In this document: positions 19,166-28,586 of the stretch, in pieces | Numbering within the stretch: position 1 is the stretch's first letter | Layout: each line of letters starts with the position of its first letter | Assembly (NCBI RefSeq): GCF_023149135.1 | Contig: NZ_JAIWJX010000002.1 | Span: 2,418,001 to 2,482,000, forward strand | Source: Fictibacillus marinisediminis | GTDB taxonomy: Bacteria; Bacillota; Bacilli; Bacillales; Fictibacillaceae | Length of the DNA: 64,000 bases | Direction: 5' to 3' | Translations under genes and position numbers: made by a program | The notes under the pieces: generated by a model | Databases searched by the model: none | What the model saw: the letters and a program-made list of their open reading frames with translations, nothing else | What the model was told of the DNA's origin: nothing

Positions 19166-19753
19166 TTATTTGCCGGAGTGAGCCGGCTTCTCCCTCGTTA
19201 AATAATACACAAGGACGACGGATACCACACTGAGCCAGAAGGTAAGATATCCGATAAGCTGCATATGTTTCCAGAGTACGTCGTACCTCGGCATCATACC
19301 ATAAACATAATCGATAATTTCGTTATGAAATACCCAAAGGCCCGCTACCGCCAGATGCCGGAGCTGAATTCGATAGTACGGTGTATAAAGGAGGCCTTCG
19401 ATCGCCATCCCCAGATGGGAAACGATGAGCATATAATTGGCCCAATACATAGGAGGATCGACTACACCGCCGGCAATATTCATGCCAACCGCCCAGATTC
19501 CGTACTTAAAAAGGCTTACCGCGGCCAGTGCTTCGATATATGGAAGGTTTTTTCCGAAAAGAAACGCAATGAGCACGAAGACAAAGAACAGACTGGCCGT
19601 CGGGCTGTCTGGCACAAAAAGAACAAACTTCAGCGGTGTTGCAGCGAGCTGGTCTTTATACCAGTAATATCCATAGGCCGTTCCAAGAATATTGATGATA
19701 AGCAAACTGGACAGGAACCATTTTTGCTTCAAAATTCCATAAAGATAAATCAT
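19166..19753 (-). CDS. ypjA: Integral membrane protein YpjA (DUF1405)
   Basis: A 195-residue protein with about six membrane helices and short loops. I chose the ATG at 19753 because GAGGAG lies before it; the ORF extends five codons further without such a site. It lies downstream of qcrC, beyond a terminator, as in B. subtilis. No catalytic motif is visible and the role is unknown; a link to respiration is only suggested by position. Confidence 0.85.
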   Translation of the reverse strand: MIYLYGILKQKWFLSSLLIINILGTAYGYYWYKDQLAATPLKFVLFVPDSPTASLFFVFVLIAFLFGKNLPYIEALAAVSLFKYGIWAVGMNIAGGVVDPPMYWANYMLIVSHLGMAIEGLLYTPYYRIQLRHLAVAGLWVFHNEIIDYVYGMMPRYDVLWKHMQLIGYLTFWLSVVSVVLVYYLTREKPAHSGK

Positions 19754-19782
19754 TCTTTTTCTCCTCACTTGCCGATTGATGT

Positions 19783-19815
19783 AAAAAAAGCCGACTCTGC
19801 AAGCCAGCTTTTTTT
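19783..19815 (-). terminator. Terminator after qcrC
   Basis: On the minus strand AAGCTGGCT and AGTCGGCTT pair around TTGCAG with one mismatch and are followed by seven T. It separates qcrABC from ypjA. Confidence 0.8.
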
Positions 19816-19820
19816 GATGT

Positions 19821-20579
19821 TTATTTTTTCAGTTTTGAAATGAATGTGGCCAATTTTTTCAAATCGGCTTCATTGCCTTTATAAGCGTTTGCAGGCATAG
19901 CCCCTCGCCCTTCTTTGGCGATCTTCATGATCTGTTCAGGTTTTAAACCGGTTCCAATAAGTGATGGCCCCGTTCCGCCTGTCAATTCTGATCCATGGCA
20001 GCCTACACAGGACTGGCCTTTGAAGACTTGATAGCCGGGATCGTTCTTGTCGATGTTGGTCTCCACGATTTTACCCTGTTCTTTCGCCTTTTCCCAGTCA
20101 TGGGTAACAACGGACTCCCATGTTAAATATGTAATGGAAATAAGGGCAAGCAGCATTAATCCTGTAGCAACAGGACGGCGTGAAGGACGGCGTTCCGGCC
20201 CTCTGTCCAGCCATGGTGCGAGCAGCAGCGCTCCGAAAGCAAGTCCAGGAATAACAATCGTTCCGATTAAAACGTAATCACCGGCAGCATACTTGTATTT
20301 CAAGAGCTGATACAAGAATAGGAAATACCAGTCAGGAAGCGGAATATATCCTGCATCTGTCGGATCTGCTTTACGCTCCAGCGGAGATTCGTGAGAAATG
20401 GTTAAGATTAAATACCCTATTAAAAAGACGGCACCTACCATCCATTCTTTCAAAAGGAAGTTTGGCCAAAACGCTTCCGTTTTTCCGGGATACTCAGAGT
20501 AATCCTTCGGAATGTTCGGCTTGCGCTCTGCAGGAACACGGGAGTCTCCTACAAACTTCATTCCTTTGCCTCGATGCAT
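19821..20579 (-). CDS. qcrC: Menaquinol:cytochrome c reductase cytochrome b/c subunit
   Basis: A 252-residue fusion of a subunit IV-like part (three membrane helices, motif DWYFLFLYQLLKY near residue 84) and a C-terminal cytochrome c with one heme site CVGCH near 187 and an axial Met in GAMPANAYKG. This fusion is the Bacillus type of cytochrome bc complex. The ATG at 20579 follows GGGAGGG. It is the last gene of qcrABC and takes electrons from menaquinol. Confidence 0.97.
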   Translation of the reverse strand: MHRGKGMKFVGDSRVPAERKPNIPKDYSEYPGKTEAFWPNFLLKEWMVGAVFLIGYLILTISHESPLERKADPTDAGYIPLPDWYFLFLYQLLKYKYAAGDYVLIGTIVIPGLAFGALLLAPWLDRGPERRPSRRPVATGLMLLALISITYLTWESVVTHDWEKAKEQGKIVETNIDKNDPGYQVFKGQSCVGCHGSELTGGTGPSLIGTGLKPEQIMKIAKEGRGAMPANAYKGNEADLKKLATFISKLKK

Positions 20580-20712
20580 CTTTCTCCCTCCCTTTTTTAG
20601 CGTCTAGAAGCTTATCTGCTCTGACGCAGATGAGCTTTATCTGCCAAGATATATCTCTGATGTAGAGAATGGTCACTCAATTTTAAAAATAAAGACAATT
20701 AAAAAAGCAATT

Positions 20713-21384
20713 TTACAGCGGACCTGAGATACCCTGTTTGCGGATCATGATAAAGTGGGCACCCATGAGCGCGAGCAGTGCAGCCGGCAGGAAGAATACG
20801 TGAATCGCAAAGAAACGCGTTAATGTCTGTGCTCCGATGATTTCTCCGCCTGCTAGGAATGTTTTCGCGATCGGTCCGATCACAGGGATTGTTTCTGCGA
20901 TCTGAATCCCTACTTTTGTAGCGAACAGCGCTTTCATATCCCACGGCAACAAATAGCCTGTGAACCCAAGTCCAAGCATAACACCAAAAATCAATACTCC
21001 TACTACCCAGTTCAATTCACGAGGTTTTTTGTAAGCGCCCTGGAAAAATACGCGCAAGGTATGTAAAAACATCATAACGATTACCAAGCTGGCTCCCCAG
21101 TGGTGCATTCCTCTAACGATGACACCGAATGCCACCTGATTCTGCAGATAATATACAGATTCCCAGGCATTCACAATATCCGGAACATAGTACATCGTTA
21201 AGAACATTCCAGACAAGATTTGGATTACCGTAATAAAGAACGTTAATCCTCCGAAACAATAAACGAACGCGGAAAAATGATGGGCCGGGTTAACGTGCTC
21301 TGGCACTTCATGGTCAGCCACATCGCGCCAAAGCGGCGTAATATCCAAACGCTCGTCTACCCAATCGTAAATTTTTTGCAGCAT
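20713..21384 (-). CDS. qcrB: Menaquinol:cytochrome c reductase cytochrome b subunit
   Basis: A 223-residue cytochrome b6-type protein with four membrane helices. Axial heme histidines are in GMHHWGASL and HTLRVF on one helix pair, with partners earlier in HHFSAFVYCFGG. The Cys in VYCFGG is the residue that binds an extra heme covalently in Bacillus. It starts three bases after qcrA and forms the quinol-oxidising core with QcrA and QcrC. Confidence 0.97.
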   Translation of the reverse strand: MLQKIYDWVDERLDITPLWRDVADHEVPEHVNPAHHFSAFVYCFGGLTFFITVIQILSGMFLTMYYVPDIVNAWESVYYLQNQVAFGVIVRGMHHWGASLVIVMMFLHTLRVFFQGAYKKPRELNWVVGVLIFGVMLGLGFTGYLLPWDMKALFATKVGIQIAETIPVIGPIAKTFLAGGEIIGAQTLTRFFAIHVFFLPAALLALMGAHFIMIRKQGISGPL

Positions 21385-21387
21385 CTA

Positions 21388-21891
21388 TTACGCCCCCTTT
21401 CGTGGTTTTGCCTTTCCTAGATACAACTTTCCGTCCTTCACCTTGCTGTCATAAACATCGAGAGGCGCAAGCGGCGGTGTACCTTTAATATTCGTACCGT
21501 CTTTCTCATAACGGCCTCCGTGGCAAGGACAATAAAATTGGCTTGGGTGGCTTGGATCAGTGTTCCAGTCGATGGTACATCCCAAATGCTTACAAACCGG
21601 TGAAAGCGCTATTAATTCGCCCTTGCCGTTTTTGTAGACCCACGCAGATTGGGTGACCTCTGATTCGTACCATCCGTCTTTTTGCTTGATTTTAAAGTTA
21701 AATCGTTTTGGTTCCTTGCCGATCTTGCTGACTTCAGTAACCGCTACCATATCCTGGTCCGCACCCTTTTCAAGGATGGGGTCGATGGCAAAACGCACCA
21801 TTGGCATAAGCATCCCTGCAGCCATGAACCCTCCGACACCGGTCAATGTGTAGTTCAAAAACTGGCGTCTGGAGATATCTTCCTTAGACAT
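21388..21891 (-). CDS. qcrA: Rieske iron-sulfur subunit of menaquinol:cytochrome c reductase
   Basis: A 167-residue protein with an N-terminal SRRQFLNY twin-arginine-like signal anchor and the Rieske 2Fe-2S motifs CKHLGC (near residue 107) and CPCHGG. The ATG at 21891 follows a run of six G; the longer frame to 21948 has no good site. It is the first gene of qcrABC and has a SigA-like promoter upstream. Confidence 0.97.
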   Translation of the reverse strand: MSKEDISRRQFLNYTLTGVGGFMAAGMLMPMVRFAIDPILEKGADQDMVAVTEVSKIGKEPKRFNFKIKQKDGWYESEVTQSAWVYKNGKGELIALSPVCKHLGCTIDWNTDPSHPSQFYCPCHGGRYEKDGTNIKGTPPLAPLDVYDSKVKDGKLYLGKAKPRKGA

Positions 21892-21965
21892 TTCGTTTCC
21901 CCCCCTTGCTGTAAATAAAGTCCATCCGGACAATTGTTTTACACACATATTACTAGGACATTAAC

Positions 21966-21995
21966 ATGATAGCGTAAGTTGTCTTTTACTGTCAA
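21966..21995 (-). promoter_or_regulatory. SigA-type promoter of qcrABC
   Basis: On the minus strand TTGACA (21995-21990) and TATCAT (21971-21966) are 18 bases apart. The 5' leader before qcrA would be about 65 bases. Confidence 0.7.
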
Positions 21996-22025
21996 TATGA
22001 ACATGTATCTCCAGTGCTTGGTTTT

Positions 22026-22487
22026 TTAGCTTTCCTGCCACTTATGAAGGATGATCTGAAACAGCTGTTTGACCTGTTCTTTAACGATTTCTTCCTTATA
22101 TGACGAGTCCATCGTCTCCATCGGTATGACAGGCATCCAAAGGAGTGTTTCTTCCAGCTCCTGTTCAGCTTTTTTCCAATCGGCATCACTCGTCAAGAAA
22201 AAAATATGGCGGAACCCTTCTTCCTTAAGTTCACTGACCCATGAGTGGAGCCGGGACATGAGAGCTTCTTCACTTTCCAGCTTCAAATAGGTAAAGGAAG
22301 GCATGAGAAACAAGCGTCCGTGCAGCTGACGTTCTGTCTCTTCTGCAATGAGAAGGGAATAATCAGCCATCCCTGCGCTTGTCCTCATGGAAGGGCCGAA
22401 AGAAAGAGGCTGAAGGGGAATGATGACAGTATCCACAAACTCTTTCGACTGCTGATAAATATTAATATCACCTGAACTCCATTTCAT
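22026..22487 (-). CDS. ypiF: YpiF family protein (DUF2487)
   Basis: A 153-residue soluble protein, named from its position between ypiB and qcrA and its general match to the DUF2487 family. The ATG at 22487 follows AAAGGAG; the ORF extends 15 codons upstream without a better site. No catalytic motif is visible. It lies downstream of a terminator, so it may have its own promoter. Confidence 0.82.
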   Translation of the reverse strand: MKWSSGDINIYQQSKEFVDTVIIPLQPLSFGPSMRTSAGMADYSLLIAEETERQLHGRLFLMPSFTYLKLESEEALMSRLHSWVSELKEEGFRHIFFLTSDADWKKAEQELEETLLWMPVIPMETMDSSYKEEIVKEQVKQLFQIILHKWQES

Positions 22488-22554
22488 CTGTGAAACTCCT
22501 TTTATGTAAAAATAGTTTAATATGTATTCCATCGTATCAAAAAAAACAAAATAA

Positions 22555-22579
22555 AACCCTCTTTTTAAAAAAGAGGGTT
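22555..22579 (-). terminator. Terminator after ypiB
   Basis: On the minus strand AACCCTCTTT and AAAGAGGGTT pair, then TTATTTTG. The 5' arm overlaps the ypiB stop codon. Confidence 0.8.
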
Positions 22580-23114
22580 ACAATTTTCTAAGTTCTTCGG
22601 TAAGCTGCTGGAAAGTTTCTTCATCTTTTTGGTCCAGCGCACGGTCAATGTTAACGAGTATTTTCTGTTTTTTAAATTGGGATACCGATTGGTCAAGAAT
22701 CAGTTCTGCCCACAGTCCATATTTCCGGTCTGTTACCATATTGTCAGGCAGATGCGGATTTTCTTCCAGTACCGAGGCATACTCGGGCGTCAATCTTGAA
22801 GAATTAAAGTTTAGTTCAATAAAGATGTCTTCTTCCTGGTTAAGCCGGATATCGTGGAATGATTTTTCTGCATCCGTTGTCAAGACATTCTGTTTATAAA
22901 AACGGAATGGAACACCATCGGTACATTGAGCGGACATAATAATGGCTTTAGGACAATACTCTGCTTTCTCCACAAAGTGAACCTTTTCCATGAGCTGGTC
23001 GTCACTGACAAGGTAGTTTAACAACCAGACGCACTCACGTTTTTTTAGTTGATAATGATTTAAAAACCATTTAATAAAATCCTTCTTTTCAAGGACAGAA
23101 ACGGTGCTGCTCAT
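22578..23114 (-). CDS. ypiB: YpiB family protein (UPF0302)
   Basis: A 178-residue soluble protein, like Bacillus YpiB (179). The N-terminal [23 protein letters not shown] is a family hallmark, and a helical C-terminal part with [13 protein letters not shown] follows. The ATG at 23114 follows GGGGGG. It sits between ypiA and ypiF in the conserved order. I know of no established biochemical role. Confidence 0.88.
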   Translation of the reverse strand: MSSTVSVLEKKDFIKWFLNHYQLKKRECVWLLNYLVSDDQLMEKVHFVEKAEYCPKAIIMSAQCTDGVPFRFYKQNVLTTDAEKSFHDIRLNQEEDIFIELNFNSSRLTPEYASVLEENPHLPDNMVTDRKYGLWAELILDQSVSQFKKQKILVNIDRALDQKDEETFQQLTEELRKL

Positions 23115-23223
23115 TGTGATCCCCCCATCATTCCTAACCAAAGTATATTACTTTAGTATATTCTTGCCCTGCTTGATAAATCCTTCTAACCGGAAAGAAT
23201 ATTTAAAGAAAAAAGCGGGTTGA

Positions 23224-24483
23224 TTAGTACTCTTCCAGCCGGCTGATTATTTCTTCAACATGGTAAAGGTTCGGGTTCAATGACAAGGCTTGTTTCAGGA
23301 TGCCGGCTGCCTTTACAGGTTCCCCTTCTTCGATCAGAAACATGCCATACTCTTCCAAGAAGACTTCATGGTTCGTGAAGGAAGGAAAGGCCGCTTCATA
23401 TTGTTCTCTGGCCTGTTCATATTCTTCTGCTTCTTTGTATGCAAAGGCCAGATCCCAGATCATCTCCGGCGTTTCGTCACCCTGCTCTGCAACATGTGTG
23501 AGCAGTTCGACCATGTCAGCAAAACGTTCTTCTTTTTTAAGCATGGAAGACAAGTGAAGGACAGCCTCAGCATTTGAAGGATTGAGCGCGATAACCTCCC
23601 TCGCGTACTTTTCGCCTTCTTCTTTGTTTCCTGTCCGGTACATGAGGCGTGCGGCACGTACTTTAAGGTCTTCGTTGAATTCATCCTTGCTGATTCCTTC
23701 CCGGATCGCCTCGATCGCCTCGTCAAGGGCCCCCTCTTCCTCATAGGATGAAGCAAGCAAAGGATAAAGCGTCGTATACTCAGGGTCCAGTCCTTTTAAT
23801 TCTTCAAGCGCAGATATCGCTGTTTTATACTCCCCTGTTTTATACGCGGTCAATCCGTATCCAAACAGACTGTGCAGTTCTTTTTTGGATTCCAGGCCTT
23901 TTTTATAATAGTCAAGAGCTTCTTCAAACTTACCGCCTCTGCTCAGCGCTTCGGCAAGCCTTAGGTAAAGATCCCCTTCGGGAAGAGTCGACGCAATCGG
24001 TTCGGCTTCCTTGAAGAAGGCAGCGCTTTTGATAAAATCGCCTCGTTCAAGATACAGTTCACCAAGAGCAAAAGCAAGAACTGGCTCATCCGGTTTGGTC
24101 TGCTTGGCTTTCAGGAGCTTTTGCTCCGCAACTTCATGGAGTCCTTGCATAAAATAAAGGTCAGCCTGCAATAGGAGCGATTGGACGTAAGAATCATCGT
24201 ATGCACTGATTTGTCCCAGCATCTCCAAAGCTTCATCTTCCTTTTCCATCTCAATGAGCAGCTCGGCGGCAAAGATGCCGAGGTCGCCATCCTCCGGGTA
24301 AAAAGCTCTCAACTGAGCAACGATCTTCATCGCTTCCTCCAGATGTCCCCAGTTTTCATAAACCCTCGCAATATCATAGAGTGTTTGATGGTCGGCTTCC
24401 TTTGTAAGCATTTCGATGAGCTTCATGCCCTCACGGACATGTCCCATTTCAACAAGGGTGATGGCTTCTTGTAACTTTTCCAA
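23224..24483 (-). CDS. ypiA: TPR-repeat protein YpiA
   Basis: About 419 residues of tetratricopeptide repeats along the whole length, for example ALGELYLERGDF, LFGYGLTAYKTGEY and VLHLSSMLKKEERF, with acidic helices between. It is a likely scaffold for protein contacts in the cytoplasm. I chose TTG at 24483, nine bases after GGAG; TTG at 24489 lies only three bases after it. A SigA-type promoter is just upstream. In B. subtilis ypiA follows tyrA-aroE, but here those genes are absent. Confidence 0.88.
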   Translation of the reverse strand: MEKLQEAITLVEMGHVREGMKLIEMLTKEADHQTLYDIARVYENWGHLEEAMKIVAQLRAFYPEDGDLGIFAAELLIEMEKEDEALEMLGQISAYDDSYVQSLLLQADLYFMQGLHEVAEQKLLKAKQTKPDEPVLAFALGELYLERGDFIKSAAFFKEAEPIASTLPEGDLYLRLAEALSRGGKFEEALDYYKKGLESKKELHSLFGYGLTAYKTGEYKTAISALEELKGLDPEYTTLYPLLASSYEEEGALDEAIEAIREGISKDEFNEDLKVRAARLMYRTGNKEEGEKYAREVIALNPSNAEAVLHLSSMLKKEERFADMVELLTHVAEQGDETPEMIWDLAFAYKEAEEYEQAREQYEAAFPSFTNHEVFLEEYGMFLIEEGEPVKAAGILKQALSLNPNLYHVEEIISRLEEY

Positions 24484-24524
24484 TAACAAAAACTCCTTCT
24501 CTTACGGCAATCTATTTTGTTTTC

Positions 24525-24554
24525 ATTATACATGAGAGGGTGTGTTCACTTCAA
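24525..24554 (-). promoter_or_regulatory. SigA-type promoter of ypiA
   Basis: On the minus strand TTGAAG (24554-24549) and TATAAT (24530-24525) are 18 bases apart, about 40 bases before the start codon. It makes ypiA independent of the transcription unit that ends at 24628. Confidence 0.7.
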
Positions 24555-24627
24555 AATCTACGATTCGCCTTCGCCCTTATATAGACAGGCTATGAGCGCA
24601 CCTGCAAAGATATGAGTATAGGAAAAC

Positions 24628-24662
24628 AAAAAAAAGCCCTGACTTTGAAAGCGCTGTCAGGG
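24628..24662 (-). terminator. Intrinsic terminator of the candidate sRNA or hisC
   Basis: On the minus strand CCCTGAC and GTCAGGG flank a 12-base loop and run into CTTTTTTTT. It is about 137 bases after the hisC stop and may also stop trp-hisC transcripts. Confidence 0.85.
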
Positions 24663-24701
24663 AAAACAATAATATGGATAGGAGTGGAGAGAAACCATAT
24701 T
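24628..24701 (-). ncRNA. Candidate small RNA between hisC and ypiA
   Basis: A promoter at 24735-24708 predicts a start near 24701. The RNA of about 74 bases would begin with a 5' hairpin (AAUAUGG/CCAUAUU, 24701-24695 with 24677-24671). Its 17-base pyrimidine-rich loop reads UUUCUCUCCACUCCUAU. It would end at the intrinsic terminator CCCTGAC/GTCAGGG plus eight T. The loop is complementary to Shine-Dalgarno sequences. No ORF with a start is present. The alternative is a leader or attenuator for ypiA, but ypiA has its own promoter. I recognise no known RNA family. Confidence 0.6.
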
Positions 24702-24707
24702 AGTTAT

Positions 24708-24735
24708 ATTATAGCAGTAGCGCTTCAAAAATCAA
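24708..24735 (-). promoter_or_regulatory. SigA-type promoter of the candidate sRNA
   Basis: On the minus strand TTGATT (24735-24730) and a perfect TATAAT (24713-24708) are 16 bases apart. It lies 64 bases downstream of the hisC stop and immediately before the two-hairpin unit. Confidence 0.65.
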
Positions 24736-24798
24736 CAGTATTTTTCGAAAATTTTGAATTTATCGAGAAAGAGGCCGAGCAGGCCCCTATTCTCTGGT

Positions 24799-25911
24799 TT
24801 AAACGGTTTCTTTTTCTGTATTTCCTGACACCAGCAAATAATTTTCCAGATGCTCAATGATCTCCCCGTTCTGCTGCTTATCGCCAATCGTTATTCTGAG
24901 GCTTGTAGGAAAGCCCAGTGCTGATCCAGAACGCACAATGTAGCCTCTTTCAAGAAGATGCTGAAACAAAAGATTCGAGTCTTCCTTAAAATCAATTAGG
25001 ATGAAATTCGCTTGAGAAGGATAGTAAACCAATCCGCGTTTCTGGCAGAAATCATAAAATTGCTGCAGCCCTTCTCTGTTTCTTTCAGAGCAGGTGCTGA
25101 TGAAATCCTGGTCTTTGATCGCAGCACGGGCTGCTGCCTGTGCAATGCGTGAGGTGTTGAACGGCTCTCTGGCCGGTTCAATGGCGGTGATAAGCTTCTC
25201 ATCACCGATTCCATAACCGATCCGGAGTGCAGCAAGTCCGTAAGCCTTAGAAAACGTCCGCAGGATCACCAAATTCGGATATCGGTCCAAATAAGTGATG
25301 GTCTCTGGAAAATCTTCGGCTTCAACGTATTCATAATACGCCTCGTCACTCACTACGAGTACGTGCGGAGGAACTTCAGCCATAAATGTTTCAAACGATT
25401 TTTGATCAATATAATGGCCGGTAGGATTATTCGGGCTGCACAGCCAAACGATTTTTGTTTGTCCGTCGATCGCTTTGAGCATCTCATTCAGGTCATGTTC
25501 TCCGTTAAGCAGCGGAACTTCGCGAACTTCTGCTCCTTCAATCACAGCGTTATGCTTGTACTGAGGAAAAGTGTTCGCTGCCATGACCGTGTTCGTTCCT
25601 TCATGCAAAAAGCTTCTTGACAAGATCTGCACGACTTCGTCGGAACCATTGCCAAAAATCAAATTTCCTTTTTTTACTCCTAAAAATTCTGAAAGCTCCT
25701 CCCGCAGTTCAGCGCTGTAGCCATCAGGATACAGCCCTAAGTGAGCGGCTTCTGAAACGATAGCGTCCTTAACCGAAGGCGAGCTTCCGTATGGATTCTC
25801 ATTTGATGCCAATTTAACGATTTTGTCCAGCCCGTATTCGCGCTTCACTTCCTCGATTGGTTTTCCCGGCTGATAGGGTTTTAAATTCAACAGCTGTGAT
25901 TTTGCCTCCAC
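24799..25911 (-). CDS. hisC: Histidinol-phosphate / aromatic aminotransferase
   Basis: PLP enzyme of 370 residues. The cofactor lysine is in [15 protein letters not shown] near residue 220, and [10 protein letters not shown] and [13 protein letters not shown] are typical of the family. In Bacillus the copy in the trp cluster also transaminates tyrosine and phenylalanine precursors. The GTG at 25911 follows GGAAGGG. It is the last gene of the trp operon here; tyrA and aroE, which normally follow, are missing. Confidence 0.94.
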   Translation of the reverse strand: MEAKSQLLNLKPYQPGKPIEEVKREYGLDKIVKLASNENPYGSSPSVKDAIVSEAAHLGLYPDGYSAELREELSEFLGVKKGNLIFGNGSDEVVQILSRSFLHEGTNTVMAANTFPQYKHNAVIEGAEVREVPLLNGEHDLNEMLKAIDGQTKIVWLCSPNNPTGHYIDQKSFETFMAEVPPHVLVVSDEAYYEYVEAEDFPETITYLDRYPNLVILRTFSKAYGLAALRIGYGIGDEKLITAIEPAREPFNTSRIAQAAARAAIKDQDFISTCSERNREGLQQFYDFCQKRGLVYYPSQANFILIDFKEDSNLLFQHLLERGYIVRSGSALGFPTSLRITIGDKQQNGEIIEHLENYLLVSGNTEKETV

Positions 25912-25929
25912 AAAGACCCTTCCTTTCTG

Positions 25930-26745
25930 TTAACTGTAAACATTCAGCGGGACCAGCTTGGAAAGAAAGTCAGAGAACGTTTGAAGCGCCTCTCCTTTCT
26001 TGTCCTCCCTGAGAAGATCTGGTCCCAGCTCCTCAATTTTTGATACGATCGTGCTCCCCATGATAAAACCATCACATTTACCCTCAAATTGCTGCATCTG
26101 CTCTCTGCTCGACAAGCCGAAACCGATCAATACCGGAACCGAACTCGCAGATCTCGCTTCATCCAGAAAGCGGTCCAGGCCGTTGGCAAACGAAGTCCTT
26201 GCCCCGGTAACACCAAGTGAAGAGATGCAATAGAGAAACCCCTGTGCAGCCTCTCCGATTTCTTTTAGCCTTCCTTGAGAAGTAGTGGGCGCAGCGAGAG
26301 AAATGAAGCTTAGATCATGGGCGGAACATGACTTCTGAAGGTCTTTGCTTTCTTCAAAAGGCATATCCGGCACAAGCAGCCCATCAATTTCGTTCTGTGA
26401 TGCCAATTCAAAAAATTTCTGTTCTCCCAATTGTAACAAAAGATTGTAATAAGTAAAGATAATGACCGGAATGGTTAAACCGGCTGCGCGCATGTTTGCG
26501 ACGAGCTTCATGGCTTTTTCCAAACTCATATCATTTTCCAGCGCCCGTTTGGAAGCCCGCTGGATCACCGGCCCGTCTGCAAGTGGATCAGAATATGGAA
26601 TACCCAGCTCCAGTGCATCCGCCCCTTCGTTTTGAAGAGCGAGAGCCAGGTCAACCGTAACCACGGGAGAAGGATCACCTGCTGTGATAAAGGGTACGAA
26701 CAATGACGATTTCTTTGACTGAAACTCTTTCATTCTACTGCCCAT
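25930..26745 (-). CDS. trpA: Tryptophan synthase alpha chain
   Basis: Cleaves indole-3-glycerol phosphate. The TIM-barrel protein has the catalytic Glu in [18 protein letters not shown] and the second catalytic Asp in [11 protein letters not shown]. The ATG at 26745 follows GGAGG by nine bases and overlaps the trpB end; an ATG at 26733 is a second candidate. The long upstream ORF extension lies inside trpB and is not expected to be translated. Length is 271 residues. Confidence 0.95.
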   Translation of the reverse strand: MGSRMKEFQSKKSSLFVPFITAGDPSPVVTVDLALALQNEGADALELGIPYSDPLADGPVIQRASKRALENDMSLEKAMKLVANMRAAGLTIPVIIFTYYNLLLQLGEQKFFELASQNEIDGLLVPDMPFEESKDLQKSCSAHDLSFISLAAPTTSQGRLKEIGEAAQGFLYCISSLGVTGARTSFANGLDRFLDEARSASSVPVLIGFGLSSREQMQQFEGKCDGFIMGSTIVSKIEELGPDLLREDKKGEALQTFSDFLSKLVPLNVYS

Positions 26746-27943
26746 GAGAGACTTCCTCCTTCTGCTGCTCAAAAAGTGTATGAACGTCTTTATCTCCCCT
26801 GCCGGACAGGCAGACGATGATGTTTTCTTCAGCACGCATGCTTCGTGCTTCTTTTAATGCTTGTGCCACAGCGTGTGCGCTCTCCAGCGCACAAAGAATG
26901 CCTTCTTCACGGCATAAGAGATTCAGTGCCTCAAGCGCTTCCTCGTCCGTGATGTTTTCATATTTGACACGTTCCGTTGATTTTAAGAAAGCATGTTCCG
27001 GTCCTACTCCAGGATAATCCAAACCTGCTGAGATGGAATAAGGCTCCTGGATCTGGCCTTCCTGCGACTGAAGCAGGTACGTCAATGATCCATGGATAAC
27101 ACCGGCTGTCCCGTTCGCCATCGTCGCGGCATGCAGGCCGGTCAAGAGTCCTTTGCCTCCCGCTTCAACCCCGACAAGAGAAACATCCTCATCGACGAAC
27201 GCCGAAAAAATACCGATTGCATTACTGCCGCCCCCTACACAGGCCACCACTTTCTCAGGAAGGCCGCCCTCCTTTATTTGAGCAAATTGTGCTTTTGCCT
27301 CGTATCCGATCACACTCTGAAACTCTTTGACGATCTTCGGATACGGATGCGGCCCAACGGCTGATCCAATCATGTAGAAAGTATCTTCAACCGATGCGAC
27401 CCATTGCCTGATCGCTTCATTCGTCGCATCCTTTAACGTTTTTGTTCCGCTGCTCACCGGAATCACTTCCGCTCCCAGCAGTTTCATGCGGAAGACGTTT
27501 AGAGCCTGACGGCGGATGTCCTCCTCGCCCATATATACTTTGCATTCCAAACCATACCTCGAAGCAGCGGTAGCAGCAGCAACGCCATGCTGTCCTGCTC
27601 CTGTTTCAGCGATAATCTTTTTCTTTCCCATCCTTCTTGCGAGCAGCGCCTGCCCGATCGCATTGTTGATCTTGTGGGCACCAGTATGGTTCAAATCTTC
27701 TCTTTTCAGGTAGATGGACGCTCCGCCGATCTTTGCACTCAGCTTACCTGCATAAGTTAAAGGTGTAGGACGGCCGGAGTAATCGGCAAGCTCATGCTGA
27801 AGCTCCTCCATGAACTCAGCGTTTTCAATCGCTTCATTAAATCCCTTCTCAAGGTCATCCAAAGCAAACATGATCGTTTCGGGTACAAACTTCCCGCCAA
27901 ACTCTCCATATCTTCCCCGGCTGTCAGGATATACTGTTTTCAT
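26735..27943 (-). CDS. trpB: Tryptophan synthase beta chain
   Basis: Condenses indole and serine with PLP. The 402-residue protein has the PLP lysine in [15 protein letters not shown] near residue 93, the phosphate loop GGGSNAIG and the Glu of AETGAGQHG. It overlaps trpF by 20 bases and trpA by about 11, so the block is translationally coupled. Confidence 0.97.
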   Translation of the reverse strand: MKTVYPDSRGRYGEFGGKFVPETIMFALDDLEKGFNEAIENAEFMEELQHELADYSGRPTPLTYAGKLSAKIGGASIYLKREDLNHTGAHKINNAIGQALLARRMGKKKIIAETGAGQHGVAAATAASRYGLECKVYMGEEDIRRQALNVFRMKLLGAEVIPVSSGTKTLKDATNEAIRQWVASVEDTFYMIGSAVGPHPYPKIVKEFQSVIGYEAKAQFAQIKEGGLPEKVVACVGGGSNAIGIFSAFVDEDVSLVGVEAGGKGLLTGLHAATMANGTAGVIHGSLTYLLQSQEGQIQEPYSISAGLDYPGVGPEHAFLKSTERVKYENITDEEALEALNLLCREEGILCALESAHAVAQALKEARSMRAEENIIVCLSGRGDKDVHTLFEQQKEEVSHGQ

Positions 27944-28586
27944 ATTGCATCATCATCCCTTCTATATCCTTTATTTTTTTTCGGCTTTTTTTACAGTCTT
28001 CCTCAATTCCGCTGCTGATGTCTATGCCGTCCGGACTATAGCTCAGCAGTTTTGTAATGTTTTCTGCATGAATACCCCCGGCAATAAAACAAGGAACACC
28101 TTGCCGTTCGGCCTCCTGTAAATACATCGGAACAGCATCCCAGTCAAAGGCAGTTCCTGTTCCTCCGTAAGCTCCCTCTACCCGGGCATCAATTACATAT
28201 CCGTCTGCGACCCCGGCAAACTCTTTCAGGACGCTCCATCCGGCTTGCTCGTGGCGTACGGCTTTCCAAATCTTTATTCCTGTTTTTTTCTTTAGTTCTT
28301 TTAGAAATCCGGGAGTTTCATCACCATGGCATTGAACGATATCTAAAGGCACGTTTACTAAAGCGGCCTTTATTTCATCAAGAGAAGGGTTCACAAATAC
28401 TCCTGTTAATTGCTGTTTGAGCGGCTGATTTTCCATCACCCATTTGCCCGCATCTTCAGGAGTTACCCTTCGTTTGCTCGGGGCAAAAATAAATCCTGCC
28501 AGATCTGCGCGTGACTCTTTTACAAGAAGCAGGTCTTCCTTGCTCCGGCATCCGCAAAATTTAAGAAACGTAGTCTTACCGGCCAT
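27924..28586 (-). CDS. trpF: Phosphoribosylanthranilate isomerase
   Basis: Third step from anthranilate in tryptophan synthesis. The 220-residue barrel shows the catalytic Cys in LKFCGCRS, a catalytic Asp in VIDARVEG and the phosphate loop [10 protein letters not shown] chose the ATG at 28586, which overlaps the trpC end; AAGGGA lies 12 bases before it. The ORF runs 12 codons further up inside trpC but homologous N-termini do not. Confidence 0.93.
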   Translation of the reverse strand: MAGKTTFLKFCGCRSKEDLLLVKESRADLAGFIFAPSKRRVTPEDAGKWVMENQPLKQQLTGVFVNPSLDEIKAALVNVPLDIVQCHGDETPGFLKELKKKTGIKIWKAVRHEQAGWSVLKEFAGVADGYVIDARVEGAYGGTGTAFDWDAVPMYLQEAERQGVPCFIAGGIHAENITKLLSYSPDGIDISSGIEEDCKKSRKKIKDIEGMMMQYENSIS

